64,000 nt of DNA, taken from positions 4,836,001 through 4,900,000 of the forward strand of contig NZ_CP089214.1 of NCBI RefSeq assembly GCF_021183625.1. Reading direction: 5' to 3'. Within the stretch, counting starts at the first letter, position 1. Each line of letters opens with the position of its first letter. The translations under genes were made by a program, and so were the position numbers. Source of the stretch: Nocardia asteroides. GTDB lineage: Bacteria; Actinomycetota; Actinomycetes; Mycobacteriales; Mycobacteriaceae. Under the pieces are notes generated by a model. It saw nothing but the letters and a program-made list of their open reading frames with translations, ran no database searches and was not told where the DNA came from. Shown piece after piece: positions 12,001-17,314 of the stretch.

Positions 12001-15000
12001 GTACTACGCGGAGACGCACCCCGAGGTCGATCCGCTGGCGTTCGAGGTGTGGCTCGGCGACCTGAGCGGCTACAGCTTTCGGCAGGGCGACCTCAACTCG
12101 CCGGAGGCGCTCGCCGAGGCGTTCCTCGATGTGGAGCTGAACGGGGAACGCGCCTCGGAGCCGGCCCGGGTGCTGCACGCGCTGCTGGTCCGAGAGGCCG
12201 TCGACAGCTATTACGACACCATCGACCGGGACGTCGCCGCGCCGCCGCGGGGGCCGGAACGCCGGCCCGGCGTCGACTCCGACGCGCTGCCGGACCCGGG
12301 CGACGGGCTCCCCGACACACCCGGTGATCCGGATCCGGTGGTGGCGGGCGAGGCTCCGCCGCTGCCGGAGAATCTCCGGGAGATCGTGGTGCAGGTCGAC
12401 GGCGCGGCCGTCCCGCTCCGCGTGGTGCCGGACGGCGACGACAGGTGGCGGGTGCTGCCGCAGGACGCCGCGCCGGAGCAGCTCCGCTCGGCGGCGCCGG
12501 ACGAGCGCGGCGCGATCCGCCGGGAGCTCGATTACGTCCGCGATCGGCTGGCGGGCGGCTACTACGCTGCCGCAGGCAAACCGCCATCCGGCTCCGGTTT
12601 CGACAGCAAGGGCACCGCGGCCGCGGTGGACGGGGTGGCCGCCATCCCCGAGCTGATCGATCCGGCCCCGCGGCCGCCCGCGAGCCCGGCGCCCGACCCG
12701 GACCAGCCGGTGCTCGGCCCCGCCCCGGAGAGCGGCGATTCGGCCATGCCGGTGATCCGCATCCTCAAGGAGGGCGCGCTGGTCTGGCTCAATCGCGAGC
12801 ATGTGCCGGTGCTCGGCCGGTTGTCGGCGCGGCAGCCGGACGCCGCGAGCGAGCACGTCCCGCTGCGGGACGCCGACGGCGGCGAGTACCGGCCGTGGCT
12901 GGACGACGCGGACCCCGACCTCGCCCGCGAGATCATCACCGATCAGCTGCGGGCCCGCCGCACCACCCCGGACCAGGCCCGCGCCGATCTGCGGGCGCTG
13001 CTGCCCGGCGCCACCCCCGAGCAGCGCGCCCGGGTGCTCGGCGACCTGGTCCGGCACGGCCTGCTCGACGCGGCCGACGCCGCGGCGCTGGATCGGGAGC
13101 CGCCCGCGCCGCCCCCCGCCGAGCCGCTCGAACCGCCCAGGGACGGCGAGACGCTGCGGGAGACCGCCGAGCGCCTCGGCTTCGACCTGCCCGACGAGGA
13201 CCGGGACACCGTGCGCCGGGTACTGGACGAGGAGGAGTACCGCACCGTCCGGGCGGCGGCCGCCGTCGAGGGGCTCGCCGACGCGCTGCGCCGCTACCGG
13301 GACGAGGCCACCCGCCCCTACCGCGACGCCGACCTGCCCTTCGACCCGGATGGCGGCGACCCGGCCCGGGATCTCGGCGACGCCGAGCACCGGCCCCGCT
13401 ACGCGGATCGGCCGGACCCGGCGGGCCGCCCGGTTACCTTCGGCGACGCGGTCAGCTTCGCGGACAGCAACCCGCTCACCCGGTTCCTGCGAGAGATGGT
13501 CGCCGCCTTCGGCACCCACCCCGGGCTGCTCGACTACCAGGCCGTCGGCAACGGCGCCGACCCGATCGCGGTCTGGGGCGACGGCGACGAACTGGGCCGC
13601 GATCAGGGCCTCGAGGAGTTCTTCAAGCACGCGCTACGGCGGGATCAGCTGCTGGACGAGCTCTCCACCTGGGCGTACCTGAACGACGCCGACATCACCG
13701 CGCTGCGCGCGGCGGAGCCGGACCGCGCGGCCGCCATCCTCGACGACCTGCGCGCCGCGGCGACGGCCCGCGCGGAGCGGCTCGCCGAGTTCGCCGCCGC
13801 CGCGGAGCGGCTGCTGTATCCGGCGGGCACCGACCCCACCCCCGTCGGCGCCGAGCTCGGGCCGCAGGCCGGGCTGCTGCCCGTCGCGGGCGGCCCGGAC
13901 CGGGTGCTGCTGGTCGACGGCCCGCACGACCGGGCCCAGGTACTGGCGACGCTGCTCGACCGCGACCCCGCGCTCGCCGCCGCGCTGCGCGAGGGCCGGA
14001 TCGTGCCCGACTTCCGCACCGCGCGCACCGACTGGACCGGCCGGGTCCACCTCGATCCGGAGCCGACCCCGGAGTTCCGGCGGCACCGCGCCGACGTGGA
14101 CGGCCGCACGCTCGACGTCACCCTGACGCGGGATCCGGGCGGCGAGTGGCGGCCGGTGCAGCCGCTCGACCCCGGCGCCGCCGGTGCCCCCGCGCGGCCC
14201 CTGGCCCCGGACGCACTGCTACGCGATCTCGTCGGCGCCGCGCGTGATCTCGGGCTCGGCCCGGACGACCTGGGCCGGGATGCCTGGCGGGACCGGCTGG
14301 CCGACCTCCGGCTGGACAACGCGGTGCGCGCGGCGCAGCTGGAGGCGCTCGGCGACTTCGCCCGCTCCGCCTACGACATCCAGACCTTCCACGACCTCGG
14401 CACCGTCCGCGGCCGACTCGCCGCCCGGCTCGGGGCGGCGGAGGCCGCGATCACCCCCGGGCTGCTGGTCGACGCGCTGATCGAGCAGCCGTCCCGCCGG
14501 GCGCTGCGCGCCCAGCAGTTCGAGGACGTCGCCGCCTACGCCGGGCAGCTGCGGAGCACCGACCCGGCCGGGGGCGATGCCGCCGGGGACCGGCTCGCCG
14601 AGCGCCTCGGCGTCCCGCCCGCACACCTCCATCCCCCGAAGTACCGGACCGACGAGCGGGGCAGGCTGGTCCTCGGCAGCGCCGAGTCCGGCCTCGACCC
14701 GCGGAAGCTGCACCGGCTGGTCCGCGGCCTCGACCGCACCGACCGCGCGCTGCTGCGCGACGCCTTCACCGAGTACTTCGCCACCCTGCTCGGGATCGAC
14801 CCCTACCTCGGCGTGCTGCGCGGGGACGGCACCCCCGACCCGCGCTCCGCGGACGGCACCCTGCCGGTGCACGACCCGGCGGCGATGAGCGACCTCCGCG
14901 ACATCATCGCCGGTGCGCTGCGTGGCTCCGGCGCTACCGATTTCGCGCACCGGGTCGCCGAAGCCGCGGCGCGCCCGCATCCCGGCGATCCCGACGCCGG

Positions 15001-16984
15001 GCGAGCCCGACCGCAGCCGGGCGACGACTGGTCGAAGCTCGTCGGCGTCGACGTGCCGGATGAGAGCGATGCCCAGTTCCGCAAGGTCTACGAGGCGTAT
15101 CGGGACGGAAAGATCGACCGGCAAGAGGGGCTCGACCCGCAGCAGCTCGCCGCCGCGCTGGAGCGCATGCGCGGTGCGGTGCGCGACCGCGCGGCCCGCA
15201 TCGATACCCTCGCCGAACTGCTCGAACAGTTCGCCCGGGTGGAGCGGTGGGCGGCCGCGGACCGTGCTCCCGGCGATCCGTCCCCGCTCGGTGCCGGTCC
15301 TCCGGATCGGGGTACCGATCCGCCCGCGGATTCTCGCTCGGAGTGGAAGCGGCGTGCCGATGCGGAGCTCGCGGAGTGGTCGGCGCGGATGCGTGCTGAT
15401 CTGGACGAGTGGGTGGCGCGGATGAATGCCGAGCACCGCGCCGAGCCTGCCGCGCCGCGCCGGGACAGCGCCGATGGCCGAGTCCGGCCCGGCGACCCGG
15501 GTGCCGGAGACGATGGTGGCGCGGGTGGCCGGGTTCGGCCGGGCGATGCGGATCGGGACGGTGACGCGGCGGCCGAGGGCGGGGCTGGGGGCCGTGATCG
15601 GCCGGGCGATCCCGATCGGAGCGGGGTTCCGGACGGGACCAGATCGGCTGGGCGGTCGCATATTCCGCATCCGCCGAAGTCGTACGAGTTCGAGTTCCCG
15701 GAGCAGCTCCACATCGATCGGCAGGCGTGGCCGGTGCCGCCGCCGGTCGAACCGTCGCAGCAGGTTCCGCCGGGTGGCGAGCATCGGCCGGTGCGGCCCG
15801 CTCCGGTGCCGGGCGATGCCCCGGTTCCGCCCGGCGCGGACGCGACGTGCCCGCCGGACGCGCCGGGTGCGGACTGCCCCCCGCAGGGGCCGGACCCGCA
15901 GACCGGTGCACCCATCGCCGACCCGCCGGGCGGCGTACCGGTCCCGCCGGGCACCGGCCCGAACCCGCCCGCGCCCGGCCCGCACCCGCCGGGCGACAGC
16001 AGCCCGAACCCGTGCCCGCCTAAAGGCGATTCGCCGTGCCCGCCTGGTGGCCCGGGTCAGTTCCCGCCGGTTGGTCCCGGTGACTTCCCGCCGGGTGGCC
16101 CTGGTCAGTTCTCGCCGGGTGGCCCTGGTCAGTTCCCGCCGGGTGGCCTTGGTCAGTTCCCGCCGGGTGGTCCCGGTCAGTTCTCACCGGGGGGCCCTGG
16201 TCAGTTCCCGCCAGGTGGTCCCGGTGACTTCCCGCCCGGCGGCCCTGGTCAGTTCCCGCCGGGTGGTCCCGGTGGCTTCCCGCCGGGCGGTCCAGACCAG
16301 TTCCCGCCGAACGGCTCCGCCCACTTCCCGCCCATCGGAAACGGCGAGCGCCCCCCGCTGGACCCGAGCGCCCCGAACCCGGGAACCGCACCCGGCGGAG
16401 GCCCGAGCGGCCCCGGCTACCCGCACATCCCCACACCGAACGGATGGCCGCACCCGCCCGTGCCCACCCCGGCCCAGCACCACCCGGACCAGGGAACCAC
16501 CGGCACACCGCCGATCCCCCCGCCGATGATGCCGCCGCTCACCCCACCGCCCGGCCGGGGCAACGACCGCCGCCCGGCCCCGCACCGCGACCGCGCACCC
16601 TGCGGCCCGCTCCTGGTACGTCCGTACGCCGGCTTCGGCGTCCCGACCGAGTTCGATCCGGAGACCGGCGCACTCCGGGCGAACGGCGGCGCGACGGGCT
16701 CGCAGGCGGGCGTCTACGCCGACCTCGGCGGAGCCCTCGTCGTCTTCTACCGGAGCGAGAACGGCCTGACCCTGTGGCTCGGCCACCGGGTGCTCGACCT
16801 GGAGAATCCGATCGCGGTCGACTGGTCCGACCTCGGCGGCGGCACCACCCGCCTGACGGTGCAGGCCGCGGACGGCCCGCCGCTCGAACTGCGCTACCGC
16901 ACCAGCACTCCGGAGATGGATCTCGGCCTGTTGATCCGTGACGTGCTCGCCGATCCGGAGCGGCGGCACGGGATATTCCGGTAG
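2..16984 (+). CDS. Giant multidomain polymorphic-toxin-like protein (5' end outside window; possibly two genes read as one)
   Basis: The frame is open from base 2 and ends at TAG 16982-16984, giving about 5,660 residues in view. The residues before the first internal ATG (56) match a later repeat (GIGDSEW versus GVGDDEW), so the gene continues to the left. In order one sees: EWxxRM-type coiled coil; RPDA repeats; two copies of a long repeated module (611-2925, 3896-6210); three coiled-coil repeats; a third, shorter module copy with HEL (6889-7290); an unusual stretch overlying another gene (7311-7541); helical modules; an ADP-ribosyltransferase-like domain (10190-10545); two HExxH zincin-like domains (10741-12195); more helical modules; a second EWxxRM coiled coil (15337-15440); a Pro/Gly repeat; and a C-terminal domain. 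This architecture is typical of polymorphic toxins. Export through the adjacent ESX locus is inferred. Codon signature breaks at 7311-7541, so translation may really be split, with toxin B starting at GTG 7562. Confidence 0.75.
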   Translation, partial: AARYDLPPGIGDSEWTLRMRAEQAEWNTRMRAELADWLWEMAGGRPDPAGVPLREPDSMPVAADRDATPPPGDRDAPPRADQEPDRSNPGDLRPPGERDRPTPGDEAAGQPVDRDAPESEGERPVPRSDEGTRPDAAGEPRPDAAGETRPDAAGETRPDATDQPRPDANSETRPESDDDTRPDPGPDTRPAADESTPDRDAARAEYDDLLARRNDLARELEFWRAKRDDRVGRLLDVENPDHALGTREELARTILRLYDEAGFRRDEIGPTGEELPRQRRSQNSPEEVARRREALRKLIEAAERVIELSTELSRLDNRIAELERTGSLDRPPAAEAVAELDRLARERAEELLRIKPRRGMRDDLAQRLGVVDETGAVDEGALSPDRLDETLDDLRARDPDSTREVEALGDAARDVNASNNEVGRLQDTMAEVAGAYRRDIEAEGGRMLTPSVGFVDGERPRLVVYGPRDETGHPLADFDAALDDALRRNPTAAQAMVRPETTVEYRRVTADRAGNWRIEQVPGPEIRRFRSPPNQGRPGLDITLWRDADGTLRAVDPTAPDRERGGDAPRTPKAYKDRDLPEGVSGWAVNQVQGAVQDVFADAPIDPNTGLPQEGINEDLLPHIPGQGPSVDPRVPTYELPYADAAGHLMRVMLEVAKLSGFTWYADPNDPFRVHPGFLGHPWFRASPPEVQPMVRTWGPEQAAADDGDVGDGWKQRQRAREEAWAEVQKWADEQYARFRADDSDVDRIAEHELERARHREEVEIPAEARAIVDAIDERLVRGDRGLDPLGDLDAQRQRLDEEIDQVARDLEPRFADSNPERVRDLVLELREQLRNGADPARLAEEVAERLRREPPLTREEILRVKNHLMRDEHLVLDADTGQLVRRGLDAVADVAEAWQRLIDGNPLPADRLLLRDALAESDFLRTSDNLTWHEANAHVAGLDGLHWDAERPPLTEWREGIPFAPWSQATPPPGQEPPGLPPGGDDPALPPGAPRDPDATRPDGGTADAATRPGDETRANDETRSPVVTRPDDHAADTTRTENPPADEPRPNSPRRATEPVPQWPDATAPGYPRPTSGDSGATRPARPQPDPAENRADPIAEENPDAPEPVADTGGGTPPPDPPDSAPPARGDDGSPRREGETDAEWVARMRAEQAEFEARMEAERAQWLRDLADSIARDRTEPGVGDDEWLLRRQAEQAEWNARMHAERADWLWDMAGGRPDDGDIPPAADPTGPETPPDSTPLSDGARPPGDEPDATPPSADPDRTRPANASDPVDPPGEPDTSPGEPRDSADRTAEYDDLLADRTDLARELEFWRAKRDDRIGRLLDIDDPERALGSREELSRTILRLFEEAGFRRSEIGAMGEDTVRDVRTRNSPEEVASRREALRKLVAAAERVIGLRERLADVDRRIAELERSGSLDRPPAAEAVAELDRLARERADELLRIKPRRGMRDDLAQRLGVPDEQALGPDRLDETLDDLRRRDPDAGREIEALGDAARDVNEAHTRIGRLQDRMAEVAGAYRRDIEAEGGRMLTPSVGFVDGERPRLVVYGPRDETGRPLADFDAALHDALRRDPTAARAITRPGTTVEYRRVTADRAGNRRVEQAAPPELRRFRSPAGRGLPGLDVTMWRDAGGVWHSVDPTAPDRHRGGDPATVPKSFKERDLPEGVSGWGMNPIQASVQDVFVDPPVDPATGKPQEGVNKDLLPHIPGQSNPSVDPGIPTYELPYADAAYNIVRIILETAKLSGFTWYNDPDQPYRIHPGFKGHPWFRASPPDVQPMVRNWGPEQAADDGGDLSDQWKQRQRAREEAWDEVQRWADEQYERFRADDGDIDAIAATLDERRAAERAQALDEAQRIIDTVADRLIRGDRGIDPRADFDAQLRRLHDEMDRVAREVANRFADADPERVRDVVDDIREQLLDGADPGRMAAELAELLRRDTPEFTEAELRRIKDHLMRDEHLVLDPDTLRLERRRLDAVADVAEAWRRLVDGNPLPADILLLRDALAEADYLRSFRDRDDPNVTWHEANAHVAGLDGLHWDAERPPLTEWRDGIPYAPWSQETPPPGRRALPGGDDPALPPGGPPDVPRSGEPHPDDTRSDDMATDEGDPDPAAAALRVELAALDEAFRRNEEAAAAAHRELLDRLDRAHRELNERFDELLAGTPDTTPDPDAAVQRELDRLDETMRRNAEDAERRHREVMRYLEDLRRELAGEPERSTADDALSRELERLDEAFRWNSEAAEREHRRLLDHLEALRRELFGTDEPGDPGEPDPDEPRNSGGAIRPDDDLDALDWADEAYEVFRGDGSDIDAIAATLAALDDPAGAPLTRDEIAQIKDHLFNAAHPIEDPDGTVERRQFDADPSIAEAWIRLRNGNPLPADLVLLRHELTESRIMRDDPGLTYQQAHHRANTRHNWQANIPPRTGESYETGRTDGTADLLRPDQGGDDRGGVPLRPGAGPAEQHPDHRQDGPQRPDRHSGGRSLPDDGGPDPAAGPQRGDLAGEGRDRLVAPGAGWPVAEAAELRHSPPPEPESSAVREVLSATETGRWALRVFDEAGIPPRVGEPAGGQVEQAAALVEAATRLAGEPPTTPDGERRALAEAIGRRAEMLRELGDLGVDTGTSRDPIERAVAAALDRTFLDARDAAMAELLRAQPESDPGPLRLLATRAGVEALLAGPLLAELPVPDATPVHPAEPVAGPPADPAPRADGAWAEIRQALRQSPAGEWAQRVLAENDVRLRFGDDPETAVTRGADGGRTVRGPAAGYDPGTNTVRLPVDGSLRDHLAELVRTAAALEQRGGGAPERLTLPRDEYVGTMLDRQAEAEALAIAHARAWDRPGTDALTRTYLAAVDRAAETARGLFRGAGPIRGDLVDAAAHRAGVRAVRAVLDTAGPLRDGRVPSEVHGAAWDRAHGIADDAGAPRDQARTRPAETPAARERRAADMADEIEVLRLLRESGRFIPLGPAERAYRTAYDRAYRAAARTDPTGIAPERTAGRAGLDALTRYLRRTGTENAELAFDVARAAADGGTGRQWGDPRPDPVRPEPDAARAADPDRAAEQARAVTDRELHRPGAQRLTDHVVRIPDGEHGSPYRLVVAAPPGGHIDALHDLALRHPEYRNVLWDRSHELRYLAVSDGPGETPEVRRLPADVAEGPYRRPTRTEAVDQLLDHYLRERAAGRTDLGYDTWLRQLGPRAFYDAETAGRPLGDESAESLRGPGWLRHDFLTDTNHYPAADSAGPAHPAEIVRRLLTRQVPLPEPTAVPIPPRAHPYPIDLGGTRVTVWLTPDGAGSWRPAPPTPAGRASDVVARHLPHISDTDPRRLAERIGRILNDAGADLRQAGPPPGLLRRIADRLPFGGRDADPGLAAAPDEPGLLAARDAADVEQPRDGDILYAGTLPEGGTPLYRGIPRLLADGSENPAYREGLRGRAVPRGTADLSADDHIRQFHSAESDTTSWSRRLDAARHFAGADGLVLEWRTGAPPEGATWKFKPIYDLPDEFSQVLIQGTVPETRAVRHLPAPESPEPMRASDPDRDAAAPEPDRDAAAEPDRDAAAAEPDHDVAEPLRDAEEPRGAPDDDEWSRLAPREVGERLAEVLGLDPERVLGFDRPDLDSTVAREFARGIAETFADHPHARPDSVGFGEVPADIHGRRPIAVSQPRTDRATGVVRTESITLNGDLASDPARFRAQLTDGVDRGDYHPSVLDRPVYATAVHEYGHAMDYAAGRVLRAVLEDLLIQRYLNTPGAMSDGYEQWVHQLSGYSFDEHGELNPAEAIPEAFLDVRLHGENASEPARIIHDALLYLSELPADPPPDPSGPDDPGPLDGGSAPARVPDDEWSRMGLEEIGETLRTRHGFDEVTGFADTDPSLPPLDLEMVRDYARAIDAMLARYPQVDIRALHIAPITRPDGRVVFGEAQWQVHPDDIYRYYTESITLNEDMLRDPRRFEAMKQRAERFGTSPRNVSQRPAYAVALHEFGHALDSAGGMRARGQAEELLLEYYAETHPEVDPLAFEVWLGDLSGYSFRQGDLNSPEALAEAFLDVELNGERASEPARVLHALLVREAVDSYYDTIDRDVAAPPRGPERRPGVDSDALPDPGDGLPDTPGDPDPVVAGEAPPLPENLREIVVQVDGAAVPLRVVPDGDDRWRVLPQDAAPEQLRSAAPDERGAIRRELDYVRDRLAGGYYAAAGKPPSGSGFDSKGTAAAVDGVAAIPELIDPAPRPPASPAPDPDQPVLGPAPESGDSAMPVIRILKEGALVWLNREHVPVLGRLSARQPDAASEHVPLRDADGGEYRPWLDDADPDLAREIITDQLRARRTTPDQARADLRALLPGATPEQRARVLGDLVRHGLLDAADAAALDREPPAPPPAEPLEPPRDGETLRETAERLGFDLPDEDRDTVRRVLDEEEYRTVRAAAAVEGLADALRRYRDEATRPYRDADLPFDPDGGDPARDLGDAEHRPRYADRPDPAGRPVTFGDAVSFADSNPLTRFLREMVAAFGTHPGLLDYQAVGNGADPIAVWGDGDELGRDQGLEEFFKHALRRDQLLDELSTWAYLNDADITALRAAEPDRAAAILDDLRAAATARAERLAEFAAAAERLLYPAGTDPTPVGAELGPQAGLLPVAGGPDRVLLVDGPHDRAQVLATLLDRDPALAAALREGRIVPDFRTARTDWTGRVHLDPEPTPEFRRHRADVDGRTLDVTLTRDPGGEWRPVQPLDPGAAGAPARPLAPDALLRDLVGAARDLGLGPDDLGRDAWRDRLADLRLDNAVRAAQLEALGDFARSAYDIQTFHDLGTVRGRLAARLGAAEAAITPGLLVDALIEQPSRRALRAQQFEDVAAYAGQLRSTDPAGGDAAGDRLAERLGVPPAHLHPPKYRTDERGRLVLGSAESGLDPRKLHRLVRGLDRTDRALLRDAFTEYFATLLGIDPYLGVLRGDGTPDPRSADGTLPVHDPAAMSDLRDIIAGALRGSGATDFAHRVAEAAARPHPGDPDAGRARPQPGDDWSKLVGVDVPDESDAQFRKVYEAYRDGKIDRQEGLDPQQLAAALERMRGAVRDRAARIDTLAELLEQFARVERWAAADRAPGDPSPLGAGPPDRGTDPPADSRSEWKRRADAELAEWSARMRADLDEWVARMNAEHRAEPAAPRRDSADGRVRPGDPGAGDDGGAGGRVRPGDADRDGDAAAEGGAGGRDRPGDPDRSGVPDGTRSAGRSHIPHPPKSYEFEFPEQLHIDRQAWPVPPPVEPSQQVPPGGEHRPVRPAPVPGDAPVPPGADATCPPDAPGADCPPQGPDPQTGAPIADPPGGVPVPPGTGPNPPAPGPHPPGDSSPNPCPPKGDSPCPPGGPGQFPPVGPGDFPPGGPGQFSPGGPGQFPPGGLGQFPPGGPGQFSPGGPGQFPPGGPGDFPPGGPGQFPPGGPGGFPPGGPDQFPPNGSAHFPPIGNGERPPLDPSAPNPGTAPGGGPSGPGYPHIPTPNGWPHPPVPTPAQHHPDQGTTGTPPIPPPMMPPLTPPPGRGNDRRPAPHRDRAPCGPLLVRPYAGFGVPTEFDPETGALRANGGATGSQAGVYADLGGALVVFYRSENGLTLWLGHRVLDLENPIAVDWSDLGGGTTRLTVQAADGPPLELRYRTSTPEMDLGLLIRDVLADPERRHGIFR
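395..582 (+). repeat. RPDA-type octapeptide repeats in acidic linker
   Basis: A 24-base unit encoding variants of TRPDAAGE is repeated about eight times. The first four copies are nearly identical at DNA level and the later ones diverge (ATDQP, ANSET, ESDDD). It forms a disordered acidic/Pro/Arg linker between the N-terminal coiled coil and the first repeated module. A similar linker with TRPD elements recurs near 3000-3130. Confidence 0.8.
611..2925 (+). repeat. Internal duplication, module copy A
   Basis: This block starts at AEYDDLLARRNDLARELEFW and runs to APWSQATPPPG. It is near-colinear with copy B, and the two matching starts are 3,285 bases apart. It contains a coiled-coil part, a conserved middle (LTPSVGFVDGERPRLVVYGP in both copies), and an end module with HLMRDEHLVLD and LLLRDALAES. 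At the place where the third copy has a histidine (RHELTES), this copy has aspartate (RDALAES), so a putative active site may be lost here. Confidence 0.85.
3896..6210 (+). repeat. Internal duplication, module copy B
   Basis: This is the second copy of the module in 611-2925, recognisable from AEYDDLLADRTDLARELEFW through APWSQETPPPG. Identity is very high in the middle (GGRMLTPSVGFVDGERPRL is unchanged) and lower in the linkers. Like copy A it reads LLLRDALAEA where copy C has the HEL sequence. An EWxxRM coiled coil precedes each copy (26-115 and 3559-3650), so the repeating unit is coiled coil plus linker plus module. Confidence 0.85.
6352..6800 (+). repeat. Triplicated coiled-coil repeat
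   Basis: Three successive copies of a helical unit of the form RELxRLDEAFRxNxEAAEREH followed by a leucine heptad (LLDHLEALRREL) are separated by short DPD/EPG linkers. Charged residues alternate with leucines in heptads, so a rod or oligomerisation segment is likely. It separates the two long duplicated modules from the short third copy of the end module. Confidence 0.75.
6889..7290 (+). other. Third copy of the end module, with intact HEL motif (candidate toxin tip)
   Basis: This segment corresponds to the ends of copies A and B: IKDHLFNAAHPI, FDADPSIAEAWIRL, GNPLPADLVLLRHELTES, then TYQQAHHRANTRHNW. Unlike the two upstream copies it keeps the histidine of RHELTES and the later histidine cluster, a pattern that could form a catalytic or metal site. 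It ends just before the start of the small gene at 7311, as a C-terminal toxin tip does before its partner gene. I do not know a named family for it, so the toxin role is inferred from layout. Confidence 0.5.
7311..7541 (+). CDS. Small protein encoded out of frame inside the giant frame; candidate immunity protein
   Basis: This 76-residue protein begins MALLIYFARIREETTEVEYR and ends WPEKGVIAS. By hand count only 3 of 76 codons end in A or T, whereas in the giant frame over the same bases about 35 of 77 do, so this is the frame under coding selection. It starts near the end of the HEL module and stops 20 bases before a GTG (7562) in the giant frame. No strong ribosome binding site precedes the ATG, so translation may be coupled to the upstream toxin. 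It resembles short actinobacterial proteins found after toxin genes, from memory only. The position directly after a toxin-like tip suggests immunity, which is inference. Confidence 0.7.
   Translation: MALLIYFARIREETTEVEYRFGPARDQLNSTLIIDKTDRSVRTGTPADALSRTTAGQILRRARSAGTWPEKGVIAS
10190..10545 (+). other. ADP-ribosyltransferase-like domain of the giant protein
   Basis: The segment has the order expected for an R-S-E class ADP-ribosyltransferase toxin: LYRGI (candidate NAD-binding arginine), a GRAVPRG segment, DTTSWSRRLDAARHFAG (the STS-like strand followed by a helix), DGLVLEW, and EFSQVLIQG where the family has a catalytic glutamate before a VLI strand. Polymorphic toxins often carry such domains. 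The exact catalytic glutamate cannot be assigned by eye because the usual ExE or QxE pattern is not clean here. Confidence 0.6.
10741..12195 (+). other. Two tandem zincin-like metalloprotease domains of the giant protein
   Basis: Two homologous domains of about 220 residues lie head to tail, each starting DDEWSR. The first carries HEYGH (11150-11164) and the second HEFGH (11927-11941), both matching the HExxH zinc-binding motif. Each is followed by LSGYSF and then EAFLDV, with glutamates suitable as a third zinc ligand. ESITLN precedes each motif. HExxH proteases are common effectors in polymorphic toxins. Whether both copies are active, or one supports processing of the giant protein, cannot be decided from sequence. 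Confidence 0.7.
16021..16330 (+). repeat. Pro/Gly repeat, GPGQFPPG type
   Basis: About a dozen copies of a unit encoding GGPGQFPPGGPGDFPPG variants are arranged in tandem. The DNA unit is about 24 bases, with third-position changes (ggtccc, ggccct), so the repeat is kept at the protein level. It follows a Pro-rich stretch that includes several cysteines (ATCPP, ADCPP, NPCPP, SPCPP). Such repeats form extended, flexible spacers or surface-associated stalks. Confidence 0.8.
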
Positions 16985-17029
16985 ACGCCCGAACGGGACC
17001 GGAACACAATGACCAGGAAGGAGGGCGTG

Positions 17030-17314
17030 GTGCGCGAGGACTACCCGACCGAACCCGAGACCCGGCGCAACTTCGAGGAGTTGCTCGGCAAGGTGCGCGC
17101 CGGTGGGGCGCCGCATTCGGACAGCGGTCTGGACCTGACCACCGAGGAAGCGCTGTGGGATATCACCCGCGCCTACCCCGAGGTGCCCGATGAGCTGGTC
17201 GCGGCGGCCCGCGCGGCATTCGAGGGCCAGCTGGACGGCTCGAATGCCGCCGCCCGCCGCGCCGAACGGGCCCGCAAGATCGAGGCCATCAACCGGCGCC
17301 GGAGCGCCCCGTGA
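17030..17314 (+). CDS. Small conserved hypothetical protein downstream of giant toxin
   Basis: A protein of about 94 residues starting VREDYPTEPETRRNFEELLG and rich in charged residues, with a helical C-terminal half ending in Arg/Lys-rich NRRRSAP. GTG 17030 is preferred because AAGGAGG at 17018-17024 lies five bases upstream. The earlier in-frame ATG at 17009 would place this ribosome binding site inside the gene. The start lies 45 bases after the giant stop, and the stop overlaps the next start (GTGA at 17311), so the three genes are probably one operon. No family was recognised. A chaperone or adaptor role for the toxin or the next gene is possible but unsupported. Confidence 0.7.
   Translation: MREDYPTEPETRRNFEELLGKVRAGGAPHSDSGLDLTTEEALWDITRAYPEVPDELVAAARAAFEGQLDGSNAAARRAERARKIEAINRRRSAP

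Noticed and set aside
17009..17029. ATG 17009 as start of the small gene after the giant protein
   Set aside because: The strong AAGGAGG lies inside that version; GTG 17030 has it at the right distance.
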